A stretch of DNA of 64,000 bases, from the NCBI GenBank assembly GCA_947561585.1, contig CANNZV010001604.1:191226-255225 (forward strand), written 5' to 3'. The position numbers and the translations under genes were made by a program. The DNA comes from Caprella mutica. Lineage: Eukaryota; Arthropoda; Malacostraca; Amphipoda; Caprellidae. This document shows, piece by piece, positions 1 through 12,914 of the stretch (positions within the stretch are counted from its first letter, which is position 1; each line of letters starts with the position of its first letter). The notes beneath the pieces were generated by a model. It saw nothing but the letters and a program-made list of their open reading frames with translations. It searched no databases and was not told the origin of the DNA.

Positions 1-470
1 TTTAATTTGCTTCAACTGAGTATGAAATCTGTTTTACAGAAAGATAAGGTGTTAATGATGTAATATTACTCAGATTTGAACAACAAAAAGTAGTAGTATC
101 GTTATAATTGAGTGTGCATTGCATATCATATCACCTCACTACCTCTAAGATGTCTGAGCCGCTCCTTCTATTTCTCGTTAGTTGTAAATTATTCTCCCTC
201 GCCAGGAAAGTTGTGCCAACTTCTTATTAACAACTCCAGTCAAAGGGTCTTGCTAATCACTTTTCAATGGCAGTGCCTTTGTTACTTCTCACACTCTCTC
301 ACTGCTTTGTGCTCTAGTTTACTCCTATTTATTGAATATTTTGAATTAGTAAGTGATATGTTTATTATTGAAGCAGGTTGAAAATTTAATAATTCTTATA
401 ACATCACAAATCTATTCACAACGACTATTTATTTTCTATAATGACGTCATGGTCTTCCTCTTTAAATTAC
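1..470. other. Flank without recognised feature
   Basis: AT-rich sequence with short open frames only. I see no splice pattern, repeat or protein similarity that supports a gene here. Confidence 0.5.
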
Positions 471-2015
471 CCCCCTATATCTTATCCCCCTATATCTTAT
501 TTCCCTATATCTTATCCCCCTGTATCTTATTCCCATATATCTTATTCCCTTATATCTTATTCCCCTATATCTTATACCCCTATATCTTATCCCCCTATAT
601 CTTATTTCCCTATATCTTATCCCCCTGTATCTTATTCCCATATATCTTATTCCCTTATATCTTATTCCCCTATATCTTATTCCCCTATATCTTATCCCCC
701 TATATCTTATTCCCCTATATCTTATTCCCCTATATCTTATTCCTTTATATCTTATTCCCCTATATCTTATCCCCCTGTATCTTATTCCCATATATCTTAT
801 TCCCTTATATCTTATTCCCCTATATCTTATACCCCTATATCTTATACCCCTATATCTTATTCCCCTATATCTTATTCCCCTATATCTTATCCCCCTATAT
901 CTTATTCCCCTATATCTTATTCCCCTATATCTTATTCCTTTATATCTTATTCCCCTATATCTTATCCCCCTATATCTTATTCCCCTATATCTTATTCCCA
1001 TATATCTTATTCCCTTATATCTTATTCCCCTATATCTTATTCCCATATATCTTATACCCCTATATCTTATTCCCCTATATCTTATTCCCTTATATCTTAT
1101 TCCCTTATATCTTATTCCCCTATATCTTATTCCCTTATATCTTATTCCCCTATATCTTATTCCCATATATCTTATACCCCTATATTTTATTCCCCTATAT
1201 CTTATTCCCTTATTTCTTATTCCCCTATATCTTATTCTCATATATCTTATTCCCCTATATCTTATTCCCTTATATCTTATTCCCCTATATCTTATTCCCA
1301 TATATCTTATTCCCCTATATCTTATTTCCCTATATCTTATTCCCTTATATCTTATTCCCCTATATCTTATTCCCATATATCTTATACCCCTATATCTTAT
1401 TCTCATATATCTTATTCCCCTATATCTTATTCCCTTATATCTTATTCCCATATATCTTATTCCCCTATATCTTATTCCCCTATATCTTATTCCCCTATAT
1501 CTTATTCCCCTATATCTTATTCCCATATATCTTATTCCCTTATATCTTATTCCCTTATATCTTATTCCCCTATATCTTATTCCCCTATATCTTATTCCCC
1601 TATATCTTATTCTCATATATCTTATTCCCCTATATCTTATTCCCATATATCTTATACCCCTATATCTTATTCCCCTATATCTTATTCCCTTATATCTTAT
1701 TCCCTTATATCTTATTCCCATATATCTTATACCCCTATATCTTATTCCCCTATATCTTATTCCTTTATATCTTATACCCCTATATCTTATTCCTTTATAT
1801 CTTATTCCCCTATATCTTATCCCCCTATATCTTATTCCCCTATATCTTATTCCCATATATCTTATTCCCTTATATCTTATTCCCTTATATCTTATTCCCT
1901 TATATCTTATTCCCATATATCTTATTCCCCTATATCTTATTCCCCTATATCTTATTCTCATATATCTTATTCCCCTATATCTTATTCCCCTATATCTTAT
2001 TCCCCTATATCTTAC
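471..2015. repeat. 15-bp minisatellite, 103 units
   Basis: A continuous array of the 15-mer CCCCTATATCTTATT and close variants. The length (1545 bp) is exactly 103 units, with no phase slip that I can see. Variation is confined to about five positions (CCCC, TCCC, ACCC, CCCA, CCCT, CTCA, CCTT types). Blocks of variants recur, for example a seven-unit block near 496-600 that reappears from about 601, so there is higher-order structure. Because 15 is a multiple of three, several frames stay open for about 500 codons on both strands, giving pentapeptide repeats such as PYILF. These are by-products of the repeat, not protein evidence. Confidence 0.97.
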
Positions 2016-2280
2016 CTATATCTCTGTTCTGGTTTTAACTGAGGTTTGGAAATAAACATATCTATTTTTTCTATTTTATTTGCACCACTAATATTTTAAC
2101 AATGTTACTTAATGTATGTGTTTTTATATATTCAAGGATTTCTCAACTCAAAAACTTGTCAAGAGAATTATAGCTTTTAAATGGAAATACATGCAGTTAT
2201 TATTCATTGTTCAATTGATTTCTATGTGTGAAGAGTAACATTTCTCCTGTAATTTATTCATAACTTTTAAGTCAGCAGAA
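2016..2280. other. Unique AT-rich spacer
   Basis: Spacer between two minisatellites. Nothing recognised. Confidence 0.5.
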
Positions 2281-2609
2281 TTGTGTTTCATTTCACCTTA
2301 CTTTGCAGTGAAGAGAATAGGGGTGAATTGTGTTTCATTTCACCTTACTTTGCAGTGAAGAGAATAGGGGTGAATTGTGTTTCATTTCACCTTACTTTGC
2401 AGTGAAGAGAATAGGGGTGAATTGTGTTTCATTTCACCTTACTTTGCAGTGAAGAGAATAGGGGTGAATTGTGTTTCATTTCACCTTACTTTGCAGTGAA
2501 GAGAATAGGGGTGAATTGTGTTTCATTTCACCTTACTTTGCAGTGAAGAGAATAGGGGTGAATTGTGTTTCATTTCACCTTACTTTGCAGTGAATAGAAT
2601 AGGGGTGAA
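2281..2609. repeat. 47-bp minisatellite, 7 units
   Basis: Seven head-to-tail copies of a 47-bp unit beginning TTGTGTTTCATTTCACCTTA and ending GGGGTGAA. They are almost identical; the last unit carries an AAGAG to AATAG change. The near-identity suggests recent expansion or homogenisation. Confidence 0.97.
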
Positions 2610-3134
2610 TTGTTATCAGTTAAGATAAGAACAAATCTCAGTGCATCACCTTTACAATCATATCGAAAAGTACAGTATATATGAGAGTAATGAAGTAATA
2701 TAGAAATATCGACTAATTAACACCATGAGTGTTTACCACAGTTTATTAGATCTTGTTAACTCTCACTGAGCCTGTCTAGGTAATCACTTTGGGGTGGTAA
2801 CTTCCTAAAACCATTAAAGTAAGAAATCATTGCTAAAGTCAGTTACTTTCAAATCAGTTCAGCTAATCAATGTCACATTGTAGGCAGTAGCTCTAAAATT
2901 TGGTTTGATGTCATTCGTGTCAGTGAACATCTCGGAAAGTTTAATTAATTGTGTGTCTTTCATACGTCAAGAGCAGATATTTCTAATGAGGGGGTAAGCG
3001 CTCCTTGGGAGAGGGGGGGGAGTATCAGAGATTTACGGTTAGTATTTTATAGACAAGCATTGAATGTTCAGCCTTTTTGTCAATGTTTACTTGGTTAAGT
3101 TTATATCGTCACTCGAATATAGATACTATGTGAC

Positions 3135-3780
3135 ACAGGCGAGACTAAGTCTCAGTACTGGAGTTAACAAAGACAGGCAAGACTAAGTCTCAGTTCTGGA
3201 GTTAACAAAGACAGGCAATACTAAGTCTCAGTTCTGGAGTTAACAAAGACAGGCAAGACTAAGTCTCAGTACTGGAGTTAACAAAGACAGGTAAGACTAA
3301 GTCTCAGTACTGGAGTTAACAAACACAGGCAAGACTAAGTCTCAATTCTGGAGTTAACAAAGACAGGCAATACTAAGTCTCAATTCTGGAGTTAACAAAG
3401 ACAGGCAAGACTAAGTCTCAATTCTGGAGTTAACAAAGACAGGCAATACTAAGTCTCAGTTCTGGAGTTAACAAAGACAGGCAAGACTAAGTCTCAGTAC
3501 TGGAGTTAACAAAGACAGGCAAGATTAAGTCTCAATTCTGGAGTTAACAAAGACAGGCAATACTAAGTCTCAGTTCTGGAGTTAACAAAGACAGGCAAGA
3601 CTAAGTCTCAGTACTGGAGTTAACAAAGACAGGTAAGACTAAGTCTCAGTACTGGAGTTAACAAACACAGGCAAGACTAAGTCTCAATTCTGGAGTTAAC
3701 AAACACAGGGAAGACTAAGTCTCAGTACTGGAGTTAACAAAGACAGGCAAGACTAAGTCTCAGTACAGGAGTTAACAAAC
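3135..3780. repeat. 38-bp minisatellite, 17 units
   Basis: Seventeen units of exactly 38 bp. Each starts ACAGGCAAGACTAAGTCTCA and ends GGAGTTAACAAAG. Each unit contains the dyad AGACTAAGTCT. Variant positions (GTACTGG, GTTCTGG, ATTCTGG; AAAG, AAAC) recur in patterns, so blocks of several units were copied together. Confidence 0.97.
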
Positions 3781-3997
3781 ACAGGCAATCTTGTTCATCA
3801 TTGAACATCAAAGTACACATAGCGTCACATCAATAGGACTGAAGTGTCTTTCATCATTGAGTGGCATGAATGTACAGCTTCTACTCCATAACAATTCGTG
3901 TTATTGTCATCATATACTAACTTCCTAGTCAATGGACATCATTACTGAATACATTAATGAGAAAATAGAAATATTCAATTTCTTTCTATTTCAATTA

Positions 3998-4076
3998 GAA
4001 TTAACACATGTTTTGAATATGCTAAACTACTTTGAACAAAAAAGTAGTTTATCATGTTCAAAATTTGTGTTAATTC
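3998..4076. repeat. Palindromic hairpin element, ~79 bp
   Basis: The left arm starts GAATTAACACATGTTTTGAA and the right arm ends CAAAATTTGTGTTAATTC. The arms pair nearly completely around a loop near TGAACAAAA, with inner stem CTACTT/AAGTAG. This looks like a very short foldback insertion. No target duplication could be fixed. Confidence 0.75.
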
Positions 4077-4873
4077 CATTAATTAATTAGGTTTCTTTCA
4101 CAAAAGAAAGAAAACATTTCCTTTCAAATTAGACTGCCGGCTCGCATATATAAAAGAATTCTTGCGTTAGTAACACGAGGCAAAAATGGGACAGGAGCAA
4201 CAAAAGAGCTCCTTAGAGAACAAAATAAAGTAGCGACTTGTGCATCTTTTATATCAACATTACTGAAATATTTAAAAAATGAATATGATACAACAGACTT
4301 GAGCCACACGGAAAATGAATTTTCATTTGTGAGAGTTTATTTTATTTAATTAACTACTAAATTTACATTCTATTCATTGGAATATTAATTTGAATCCGAA
4401 ATAGCTGCTGTAGATAAAAGCTATTCAATTAAATCAAATCTGTTCGAAGCCACTAATCCTGGCATCCTACATATGTATCATAATCTATGCTACAAATTCT
4501 AAAGTTTATTTATTTAATGTAATCCGGGCTATTTCTGTTCCATTTTGCACCCCATCCGTGTGATTCCCTAAAATATGATGGAATTGTTATATTTATGCAC
4601 TGGAAACTGTGAAATTATATGCAGCCTTTAATTTAAGCTATTCATGTCGATTCAATATTCTTCGAAAGACTGTATTTTCCCAATAAAGTTTCCATTGCTT
4701 AGATGATAAACCTACGGACACAAAACCTAATGATAATGCATTAATAACAATTGCTTATCCCCGACCTATACCTCTCCTCTATATTAATAAATTTATACGG
4801 ATATCAATTGATCTTAGCACTGTTTGATTGGATTAAGTTGATTGATTTCCTTCTTGTTCAATTTCATTGTTAA

Positions 4874-5115
4874 ACTGAGAAGAAATTGTGAGTCAGCCTG
4901 ATTCATAGCTTGAGTAAAAGCCGGCAAAACTCCAATATTGAGTCTTTTTTCTTGTTGACTCTACCTGAGTCAATCTGACTAAGAATTAGGAGTCAATATG
5001 ACTCTCATTTTTGAGGAAATTATTAGGATGAGCCATATTGTCTCACATTTAGAGCCGGTATTGGGAAAAACTGAAAATTCTAATTTTGAATCAATTTGAC
5101 TCGTACTTTTTCAGT
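4874..5115 (-). mobile_element. Terminal-inverted-repeat MITE, copy 1
   Basis: Non-autonomous element of about 242 bp, rich in GAGTC/GACTC motifs. It begins ACTGAGAAGAAATTGTGAGTC and ends GACTCGTACTTTTTCAGTG. The same element lies inverted at 9683-9929. Shared internal landmarks are CTCCAATATTG(G)AG, an AGAGCCGGT or ACCGGCTC segment, and GACTCA..GAGTCA blocks. It has no coding capacity. Confidence 0.8.
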
Positions 5116-7477
5116 GTTGGGATGTGTTAACGCGACTGACGAGATTAGTTTGTGATCTACCGAATTTGACTCATCATCCCCTTATCAGACGGGTTAACTT
5201 GTCTATATCCATTGTCTGGATGATTCTCGTCAAACTTGGCTCAAGATGGGATTAACTTTCCTCAATCCGATTTCTACCGATCTATCCAAGGCCTGTAATT
5301 ATTAGCTTCGGCGCAGATCACTTTCGTCAAAGGTAATAAGACTGATACGCCACTGCTACCTCTGTTTTAGGCACTCGTTCTTCTAGGATTAATTTCTCTT
5401 CATTTCAGGCTGATCTTCTTGAGTAAGTAACTTATAATAAATTTACTATTAAGACAATAATTATTCTTCCTATTAAGTACGGTGAAGCAAAGAGATGATT
5501 AGTTCATACCACATTATCTATTATCAATTACAGCCCACATCAAAACTTTAGTGCCAGAACCGTTATTGTAATCCATGATTGTGTATTGGTCAATTAGTTG
5601 TTTGATAAAGGTGAAATGTGTTTGACTTGGATACTACTGAGGAAAAGGTGTAATTTCCGTGAAATCGAAATTAGATTTAAATATTAAAAGATAGATGAAT
5701 TTCCTCGGTCAAATCTACAGATGATCCTGTATTCTCCGATTTCAATCTTGCTTTTTGAATGCCTTTGCTCAACATGCAACTTGAAACAAAACTTCTCATT
5801 GAACAGGGGGTGAGTTATGGCACTGACATCAGAATAATGTACCAATCATAAAATTGCTACGAAAATTATTAGGAGTCAAATTCTAATTGAAAACTTTTCA
5901 TGTAATACCACAGCCTGCTAATATCACTCATGCCTGTGAAAAAGATGTTGCACAGCGTAAAGAGATGAAAGAGATACTTCACGAGAGTGGCTTAGGCTCA
6001 CCAGTAAAAAATTAAAACAACTATTTATGTGGGCAAATTTTTCATAGAAATGAAAGAAATAATTAAATGATTCAGAAATAAAATACTTTTCAGTGGTCCG
6101 ATGTTTTCAAATGACTATAACATGCACGGACAAAAAGTTTGTATTTTCATTTGAACTATAATTTTGTTAAGTTATATTATTTGTCTTAATTATTTTTTAG
6201 TGAAATCTTTTGTTTCACACTTTCATGTCATCTTTACAAGCAGTAAGACAACATCCTATCGTGAAGAAAAATATCATATTCTGTTAATTCTATTCACTCA
6301 AAGATTACTATAAGATTTTTTTTATGATAATTATTACATCATTTAATGACAGGTGCAATGCTCAGTCACAAGACAGAGATAGTAATCATTATAATATCCC
6401 ATATGGAATAGTAATTAGTTAGAATCCTTTGTGTTCTTACCATAATCCCTGCAATCATCTTCTTATCCTTCATTTATCTTACTGGATATTAGGATTATAT
6501 TCCTCTAATCGGGTGATTAGCGTCAATTGATTAATAATATTGGAAAACAATACTCACTAATAACGATAATCTTTACAAGGAATATAATAGTTATCATTTT
6601 GAACGTTATCAGTATATATCATCTCAATTTCTATTTTCGAAGATGAGAAAGTGCGCTGGTTTCTTTGTTCGCACTGAAATAAGAGACTATAACTTACATC
6701 TTTGCAGCTGGAGAGATATTACGAACGGAGAAATGGAAGCTACCTGCAATTTAGCCTTTGAAGTAAAGCATTCTATATTGATAGTCCCAAATGAGAAATA
6801 TACTACAAACACCATATTCTTATTTTATCGTATGATTCTGGTCATTGTCTCATGATTTCTATTAAAAGTTTTAACCTTTCATTCCTGAATTATATTCTGA
6901 TGCAATTTAATATTTTCTTTTGATAAAAATAAGTTATTCTGGGGTCATATGTAGAATAAAAATGTGCATTATTTTTAATATTTTTATTCTTCAAAAAATG
7001 TCCCCTCTATCGCTTCTATGAGCGTAAATGGCATAAACAATGAAACCAGAGTTGTTAGTTACACCTGACGACTACCTATCACTATGCAACTGATCATAAA
7101 GTATATTAAAAAAACATGTAAAAATATCCTAAAACAACTTTAAAGTCGTATAGACTATAGTCTACAACCGTCATCAAAGTTTTAATTCATAGGAGAGTAC
7201 TGTATCCTTAATGATATTGTAGGAAAAATGGTATATTCCTGAACATGGCGTGCTGATTTATATTAGTAGACTTGAGTGGCGCTCTTGGATCATAATTAAG
7301 ATGATATTAATGGATAGATTATAATCAGGGGAATGCCAGTTTATTCTTTTCTCTGAATGATGTCTTCGCGAAGGCTTCGTGTTTAATATGTCACCATCGC
7401 TAATATCCAACATAACAGGGAATGTGGTGTGTATGAAATAATTATATATTTTTTTGTTACATTTATTTATTCTACAG
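5116..7477. other. AT-rich interval, no recognised gene
   Basis: About 2.4 kb with no repeat family that I recognise. A short stretch near 6708-6762 has an acceptor-like TTTGCAG before it and a donor-like GTAAAG after it. Its reading phase does not join the putative exon at 7478, so I did not annotate it. Confidence 0.4.
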
Positions 7478-7752
7478 GTGCTCAGAGTGGAAAATTCTTC
7501 AATTTAATAATTGATCTCAATGATTATTCCACCGACTCATGTTTGGAAATATTGAGAAAGTTCATGAAGGCTTCCATGAATGGACTTCAAAGTGTTAGCA
7601 ATCTGTACGAGATGAATATTAAGGACAGAGCAATGTGCCTCAGTGATCAAAGGTCTGTTGTTGTGGCAGATGTGACATGGACTGATGAGACCAATGAGAG
7701 AGAGAGAGAGACTCTGTCTGTGCCTTCTATTAGCATCAAGAGAACTCGATAA
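7478..7752 (+). CDS. Putative orphan 3' terminal exon, unknown protein
   Basis: An open stretch follows a good acceptor (TTATTTATTCTACAG). It runs about 91 codons to a TAA at 7750-7752, and a candidate poly(A) signal AATAAA lies about 85 bases further on. The peptide (for example DLNDYSTDSCLEILRKFMKA) has balanced composition, unlike the translated repeats elsewhere, and ends in a short Arg/Glu-rich tail over a GAGA microsatellite. I recognise no domain. The acceptor phase is 1. No matching upstream exon was found, so this may be a real last exon, a gene relic or chance. Confidence 0.3.
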
Positions 7753-8045
7753 TTATTTTCTAACGATTTATTGTGCATTGAATCCATGTGATGAAATTAT
7801 ATTTGTGTGCATTAAATTAATGATATTCACGTGTATAAATAAATTAAATCATATCATATACACGTGAAATGTAATTATTAATTTATTAACTAGTGACATG
7901 GTAAATGTTCTTATCAATTTAATGAAAGGGTATATTAGAATAAATTAGATTTATTGGTTTGAAATTAAAGACAAATAGTCAGTGAACTTCTTAATAATTC
8001 ATTATTTTCTTCAACAGTCAATTGTATATTATGGTACTAGGAATT

Positions 8046-9680
8046 TCCTCGCAAGAAAATTCGCCGTAGGAAATTTCGCCGTGAGAAAATACGGAGTAAT
8101 AAATTTTGCCGTAAATTTTATTCTTAACTCTTGGCTTAAGAACCACAAACAAATAAAGTGATCACCACAATAATTGCTAGGGTCCTTCTCCAACCCCCGT
8201 TAAAAAGATACTGATAAGAAGAGAAAGCAGACTATTTGTATATGAGTAGTGCCTTTAGCCTGATTTCAGTTTTATTTTTATTTTAGTAGGGGTTTAACGT
8301 TGCTTCGGAACCAAAGGCCATTTCGCTGACGTCAAAAGGAAATTAGTTACAAGGGACTTGAAGAAGCAGTCAGAAAGGAGAGTGGCTTCTTGAAAATATA
8401 CCGGTCACGGTATATAATATTTTTGACACAAATTAGAGTAACGCGTTACTACGGTTTCTACTTCTGATGTTTTACCTGAAAGACGTCTTTGTTAACTATG
8501 AACAAATAATGACATTGAATTATAGGAAATCATGATGGATATCATAAATATATATATCATTATTATTCATTGGTTGATGTGTATATATGTACCTTTTATA
8601 AATTGAAGAGAAATATGCACCGGTGCACAGTACTACAGATGTGCACCACTATGTCTATCAATAATGTACCTTGTGGTACAAATTATGTATGTACCAATAT
8701 ATGGAGTGGACATGTTAAACTTATATTTATGTACTGCATGTGTGGCCGATCTGTGATATCGATTGTTCGTGCTGCGCCATCAATGGATCCACTGTTAGCG
8801 CAATCATAAATCGATCAATCACTGCGATCGATCCCTTGTATTTACTTTTGTTGTTAGAAATATAGCCTTTGTTACCGGAAAAGACATCAGACCCTCTCTA
8901 ATGAATTATTACACATCAACATATAATTCAATTTATTCTTCTTTCTAATTATTCAGATAGAATAAGTTTTTCTGTGCGTAATCTAAATACTTTTAACTAG
9001 GCTGAATTTTTTCTCATTATAATTTTACCGGTCATAATTATCCCGAATAATGGCCTCCACAATTCTTTCTACTGACTTCTGAAAATTTGTTGACATTTTC
9101 TAAGAAGAACTAACCGTGAAGTGAAGTAATGGCGGTCCCGAGAGGAAATTAAGATATGAATTATTCAAAGCTGGAGTAAACTGAACCCGGGATTAAACCA
9201 GAAACAGTTTAATACGAGTAAATCCCCAGTGTGGCGTGAATACATACAGAAATACTTTCTGTGAAAACATATAATCTAGAGAATAAAAATATTGTTATAT
9301 GACATTTTTAAGAACAGAATAAATATAAGGTTGGACATTTTTTATTGCTAATGAACTAACTACTTGTATTGATGTTGTTTTAAAGGGCCTTTTACTCATA
9401 AAATTTAAAGTATCTACTTTGTCTGTATCGAAACAATGAGGAAGACTGACGCTCTCTCATACAACTGGAAGTGGAGGCTTCGTCCCACACCCTATTTGTA
9501 GTAAATCAACATAACATAAACCACTACAGTGATTAATAAAGGATTACAATTGTAATATATAACAATTATTGTGGTGATAACTTGATTGCCTGGCTTTACT
9601 TATTTAAACCGAGAATTATAAAAATTCTTTCTACAAACTTTTCTGCGTCGAATTTTCTTTCGGCGAAATTTCCAGACACG
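8046..9680. mobile_element. Foldback element with TTCGCCG-type arms
   Basis: The left arm (about 8046-8175) holds units such as GAAAATTCGCCGTAGG and GAAATTTCGCCGTGAG. The right arm (about 9563-9680) carries their reverse complements (TCGAATTTTC, TTCGGCGAAATTTCC). Deeper arm sequence also pairs: GATCACCACAATAATTG at 8160-8176 with CAATTATTGTGGTGAT at 9563-9578. The interior of about 1.4 kb has no recognisable transposase. It abuts a MITE that starts at 9683. No clear target duplication. Confidence 0.75.
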
Positions 9681-9682
9681 TA

Positions 9683-9929
9683 CACTGACAAAAAATACGA
9701 GTCAAAATGACTCAAAATTTGAATTTTCAGTTTGTCCCAGAACCGGCTCAAAATGTGAGTCAATTTGACTCATCCTAATATTTAATTCAAAAGCAAGAAT
9801 CACATTGACTTTTTATTCATATTCTGATTGACTCAGGTAGAGTCAATCTAGTAAAAAGACTCCAATATTGGAGTTTTGTTGCCTTGACTCAAGCGATGAT
9901 TCAGGAAGACTCGCTATTTGTTCTCAGTG
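9683..9929 (+). mobile_element. Terminal-inverted-repeat MITE, copy 2
   Basis: Inverted relative of the 4874-5115 element, 247 bp. Left end CACTGACAAAAAATACGAGTC; the right end GACTCGCTATTTGTTCTCAGTG is its imperfect reverse complement, giving terminal inverted repeats of about 22 bp. The interior is full of GAGTCAA/TTGACTC motifs. Confidence 0.82.
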
Positions 9930-12547
9930 TGACATCACATAATCATACAATTTTTTCATACTTTTGCCGTATGCTATTGAGAAGAGACGGAGGCTAGAGA
10001 CCAGTTATGGGGATCCTGTCCACGAGGAAAGTAGCAATGGGTTCTGCCAGTGGTGGCGCATCTTAGGAAACCCCTGCCTCCACTATAGTCTCCCGACACA
10101 AACAATTAAGCCATTTCTTTGACGTTCAAAGGAAGACTTTGGGACGATCAAAACATATTGTATTGATCTTCTTCTTCAAAGGTAAAGTACGGTTAGATCC
10201 TTTGTTGAAATATTAGGAAGGTTCCTATAACCCACATTAAACTCAATGACCGGACCACTAGCCACCGGACTCTTTGCCACGGACTGTCTTGTCGACAAGT
10301 CGCCGCCTTAAAAATGATTATATAAGGTTTGGACAGCGGTCCGGTTTGGGGGTCTAGGGTGATTGCACCCATGTGGTTTTGATAGTGATAAAATATACAT
10401 TTCACCCTTTTTAGGTTCGGCACCGTAAAATGTCCCTTTTTTTATTATCTTATGTGAATTTAAATACTTTTCCTCTAGAAGAATATGAAAACCAAATTTT
10501 GAAAAACGTACTAGAACTACTACAAATGTACCAAAATGTGCTGGTACCATGCGTGTTGGTACATTGCTCTGGCCTAAAAAAAATGATCATACCGTCTCTA
10601 ATCAATAAAAATCAAGCTTTCTCAGTATAATATCTGTATGTGGTAAGTACATGATTATAAAGTGGTATTTATTTTGTTTGGAGAATAAAATCTCCATTTT
10701 TATCTGTTTTTTCTTTTTATTTCATACTTTTTATAAAATGGCATTTTCTGAGCAACATATTCTTGCGATAAGTAGCATTTCAAAATTCCTATTTCTAATT
10801 GTCATTTGCGGACTGATTTCATCCACACAAATTTTGAATTGAAGAGGAGAATGAAAGGAGAGAAGCTGGATCAGTTTTGTTTTATTTTTGATCACATTAT
10901 TATACAAATTATTAAAAAAAAAAAAATGTTTTATTTTCTTTTCCTAAAATTCTAAAAGCTTATAATGAAATTCAAATATTTAAGATCCAGAAATGGTTAT
11001 GGCTGGAATCACTAATGTTTTGAACCATAAACCAAAACAATTGATCGAAAACTCACAAAGAAATAAAATTTAAAAATATGGGAAAAATTTTGAAATATCA
11101 TCAAAAATATCGAAAAATTCAAAAAAATTATCCAAACAAAAATGTCTTAGAATTAAGTTCCACATGTAATTGCACAGTTTCAGATAAAGAAGATACTGAC
11201 AGATTGGTTCTAAGCTAGACGGCCCCTTAATATGTGTTAGGTTATAACAAATAAAGTAAGGGTATCATAATTTGCCTAATGCTTAAATCGATAGCACTAT
11301 TTAGTCAGTAATTTCACACACAAATATAAATTTGATTAGGATTTTAATTCTACGCTAATGATTCTCGGTTTATTAATGATAAAAGCATCTATTATTTAAC
11401 AAAGCATAGTTCTTTGTTCATAATTAATTGATAAAGAAGAAAAAATAGGAAATAACATAACTACCATGTAATTTAGATGGTTTTTCCAATATATAAAAAA
11501 AGGAAAATATCATTCAAATTCTTGGCTATTTTTATATATAAAATATGAATATACTGAGAAAACATAAATCAATCGGCAAGCAGTCTTAGCAGTGAAATGT
11601 CCTGCGGCTAATTGACCGCGGGTGAGATGTCCTGGAACCATTATAACACCGGAAACAAATTACAATTTGTTTCAAGATAATTCTCTAGTTTCATTATTGG
11701 ATGAAATTTCAAATCCATACTTGAATATTTTATCATATTTTGATATTTAAAAATATTTTTTTCTAAAATCTGTTCGCTAGAAAGTGTATCGAATATACCA
11801 AACTACAATTTAAAGTTTGTTTCAAGTAAATCGGTTTGCTATCGAAGGAGAAATAATGATTTTCTCATAGCCTCAAATGTATTTTCTCATTGTTCGACTC
11901 TTATAACGAGTGGCAGCAATAAGGAAGTAGGTTTCACTCAATGAAGTGGTGCAGGTCTCATAGTTTCTGAGGTGTACGAAAGCTTCACCTTCAAATTTAC
12001 TAATTCTAATTACATTCTTAGATACTTACACACAGATTTTACACCTATTGATTTGAATTAATAAATTTCATATCGCCATCAAATTAAGAGAAAGAAGTAG
12101 GTGAGAAAGTTTCTTCCTTTATATGTTAGGAAAATCATTTACATGTTAAATCACAAATCAATTATTACTGACTGACCAAGTAGGTTTGCAGTTAACCATA
12201 AGACGCATAAACAACACTGCGATAGAATCCACCTTTTTATAAATTTTGATCCTAGAGACTTCATGTTTCACTTTAAAGTCTGAAAAGTCGACTAACTGAA
12301 TAATAAGTATTTTTGTCTCGGATTTGAAGTTCTGACAAATGAATGCGAGCGGCAGAGAGAAAAGTTAATTAACAAAAGTGGCTACAAAACAAGACAAACG
12401 ACAGTCTTGTTACAAAGTACAATGGACACAGAAATATCTTTTAGATTCAAAAGAAATTAATTTTTTTAAAATAGTAGACATAAATTACAGGCTTCTATTT
12501 TCAAAGTTGCAATAATTGAGAATAATGACTCGATATTATTACTGCTC
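9930..12547. other. Geneless AT-rich interval
   Basis: No gene model could be supported. One foldback-arm remnant is listed separately near 11578. A poly(A)/poly(T)-rich stretch lies near 10910-10930. Confidence 0.4.
11578..11640. repeat. Single-arm foldback remnant
   Basis: Read on the minus strand this has units starting GGACATCTCACC, GGTCAATTAGCCGCA and GGACATTTCACTGC, resembling the arm units of foldback elements elsewhere in the window. No opposing arm was found. Confidence 0.4.
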
Positions 12548-12655
12548 GTAGAAATATTGGTTCAGAAATCCAAAATGGCCCATTTTAGGCAGGTACCGTG
12601 ATTTCGCACGTTTCCATATTTTCGAACACGTAAAAATCTTTATACAAATCTTTAT

Positions 12656-12673
12656 TTATTTATTTATTTATTT
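12656..12673. repeat. (TTTA)n microsatellite
   Basis: A short TTTA tetranucleotide run inside the extra segment of copy 1. Confidence 0.8.
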
Positions 12674-12914
12674 GGTGTCCGCTTTTACTCGACGGGAATT
12701 AAGCATGAAGAATGTAACTATGATACGCACGGGAATATATTGACTTGATATTTAAATATCTTGTTTTTATTAAACAACGGGTAATAAATTGATATTGATG
12801 ATGACCCGTTATTTTTAACGGGAAAGTACACTACATAGTATAATGATAATTATTTAACTTTTATTTCAATTGGTAATCATAATACCAATCAGAATAGAAG
12901 TTAAATAATAATTA

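Noticed and set aside
353..2042. Open frames of about 500-560 codons on both strands
   Set aside because: They are translations of a 15-bp satellite. Several frames on both strands stay open because the unit length is a multiple of three and the unit lacks stops.
3135..3780. CRISPR-like array (38-bp periodicity)
   Set aside because: The whole unit is repeated without unique spacers, there are no cas genes, and the genome is eukaryotic.
6643..6855. 70-codon open frame with acceptor- and donor-like sites inside
   Set aside because: The internal exon-like piece is in phase 0 at its end and does not join the phase-1 exon at 7478; no domain seen.
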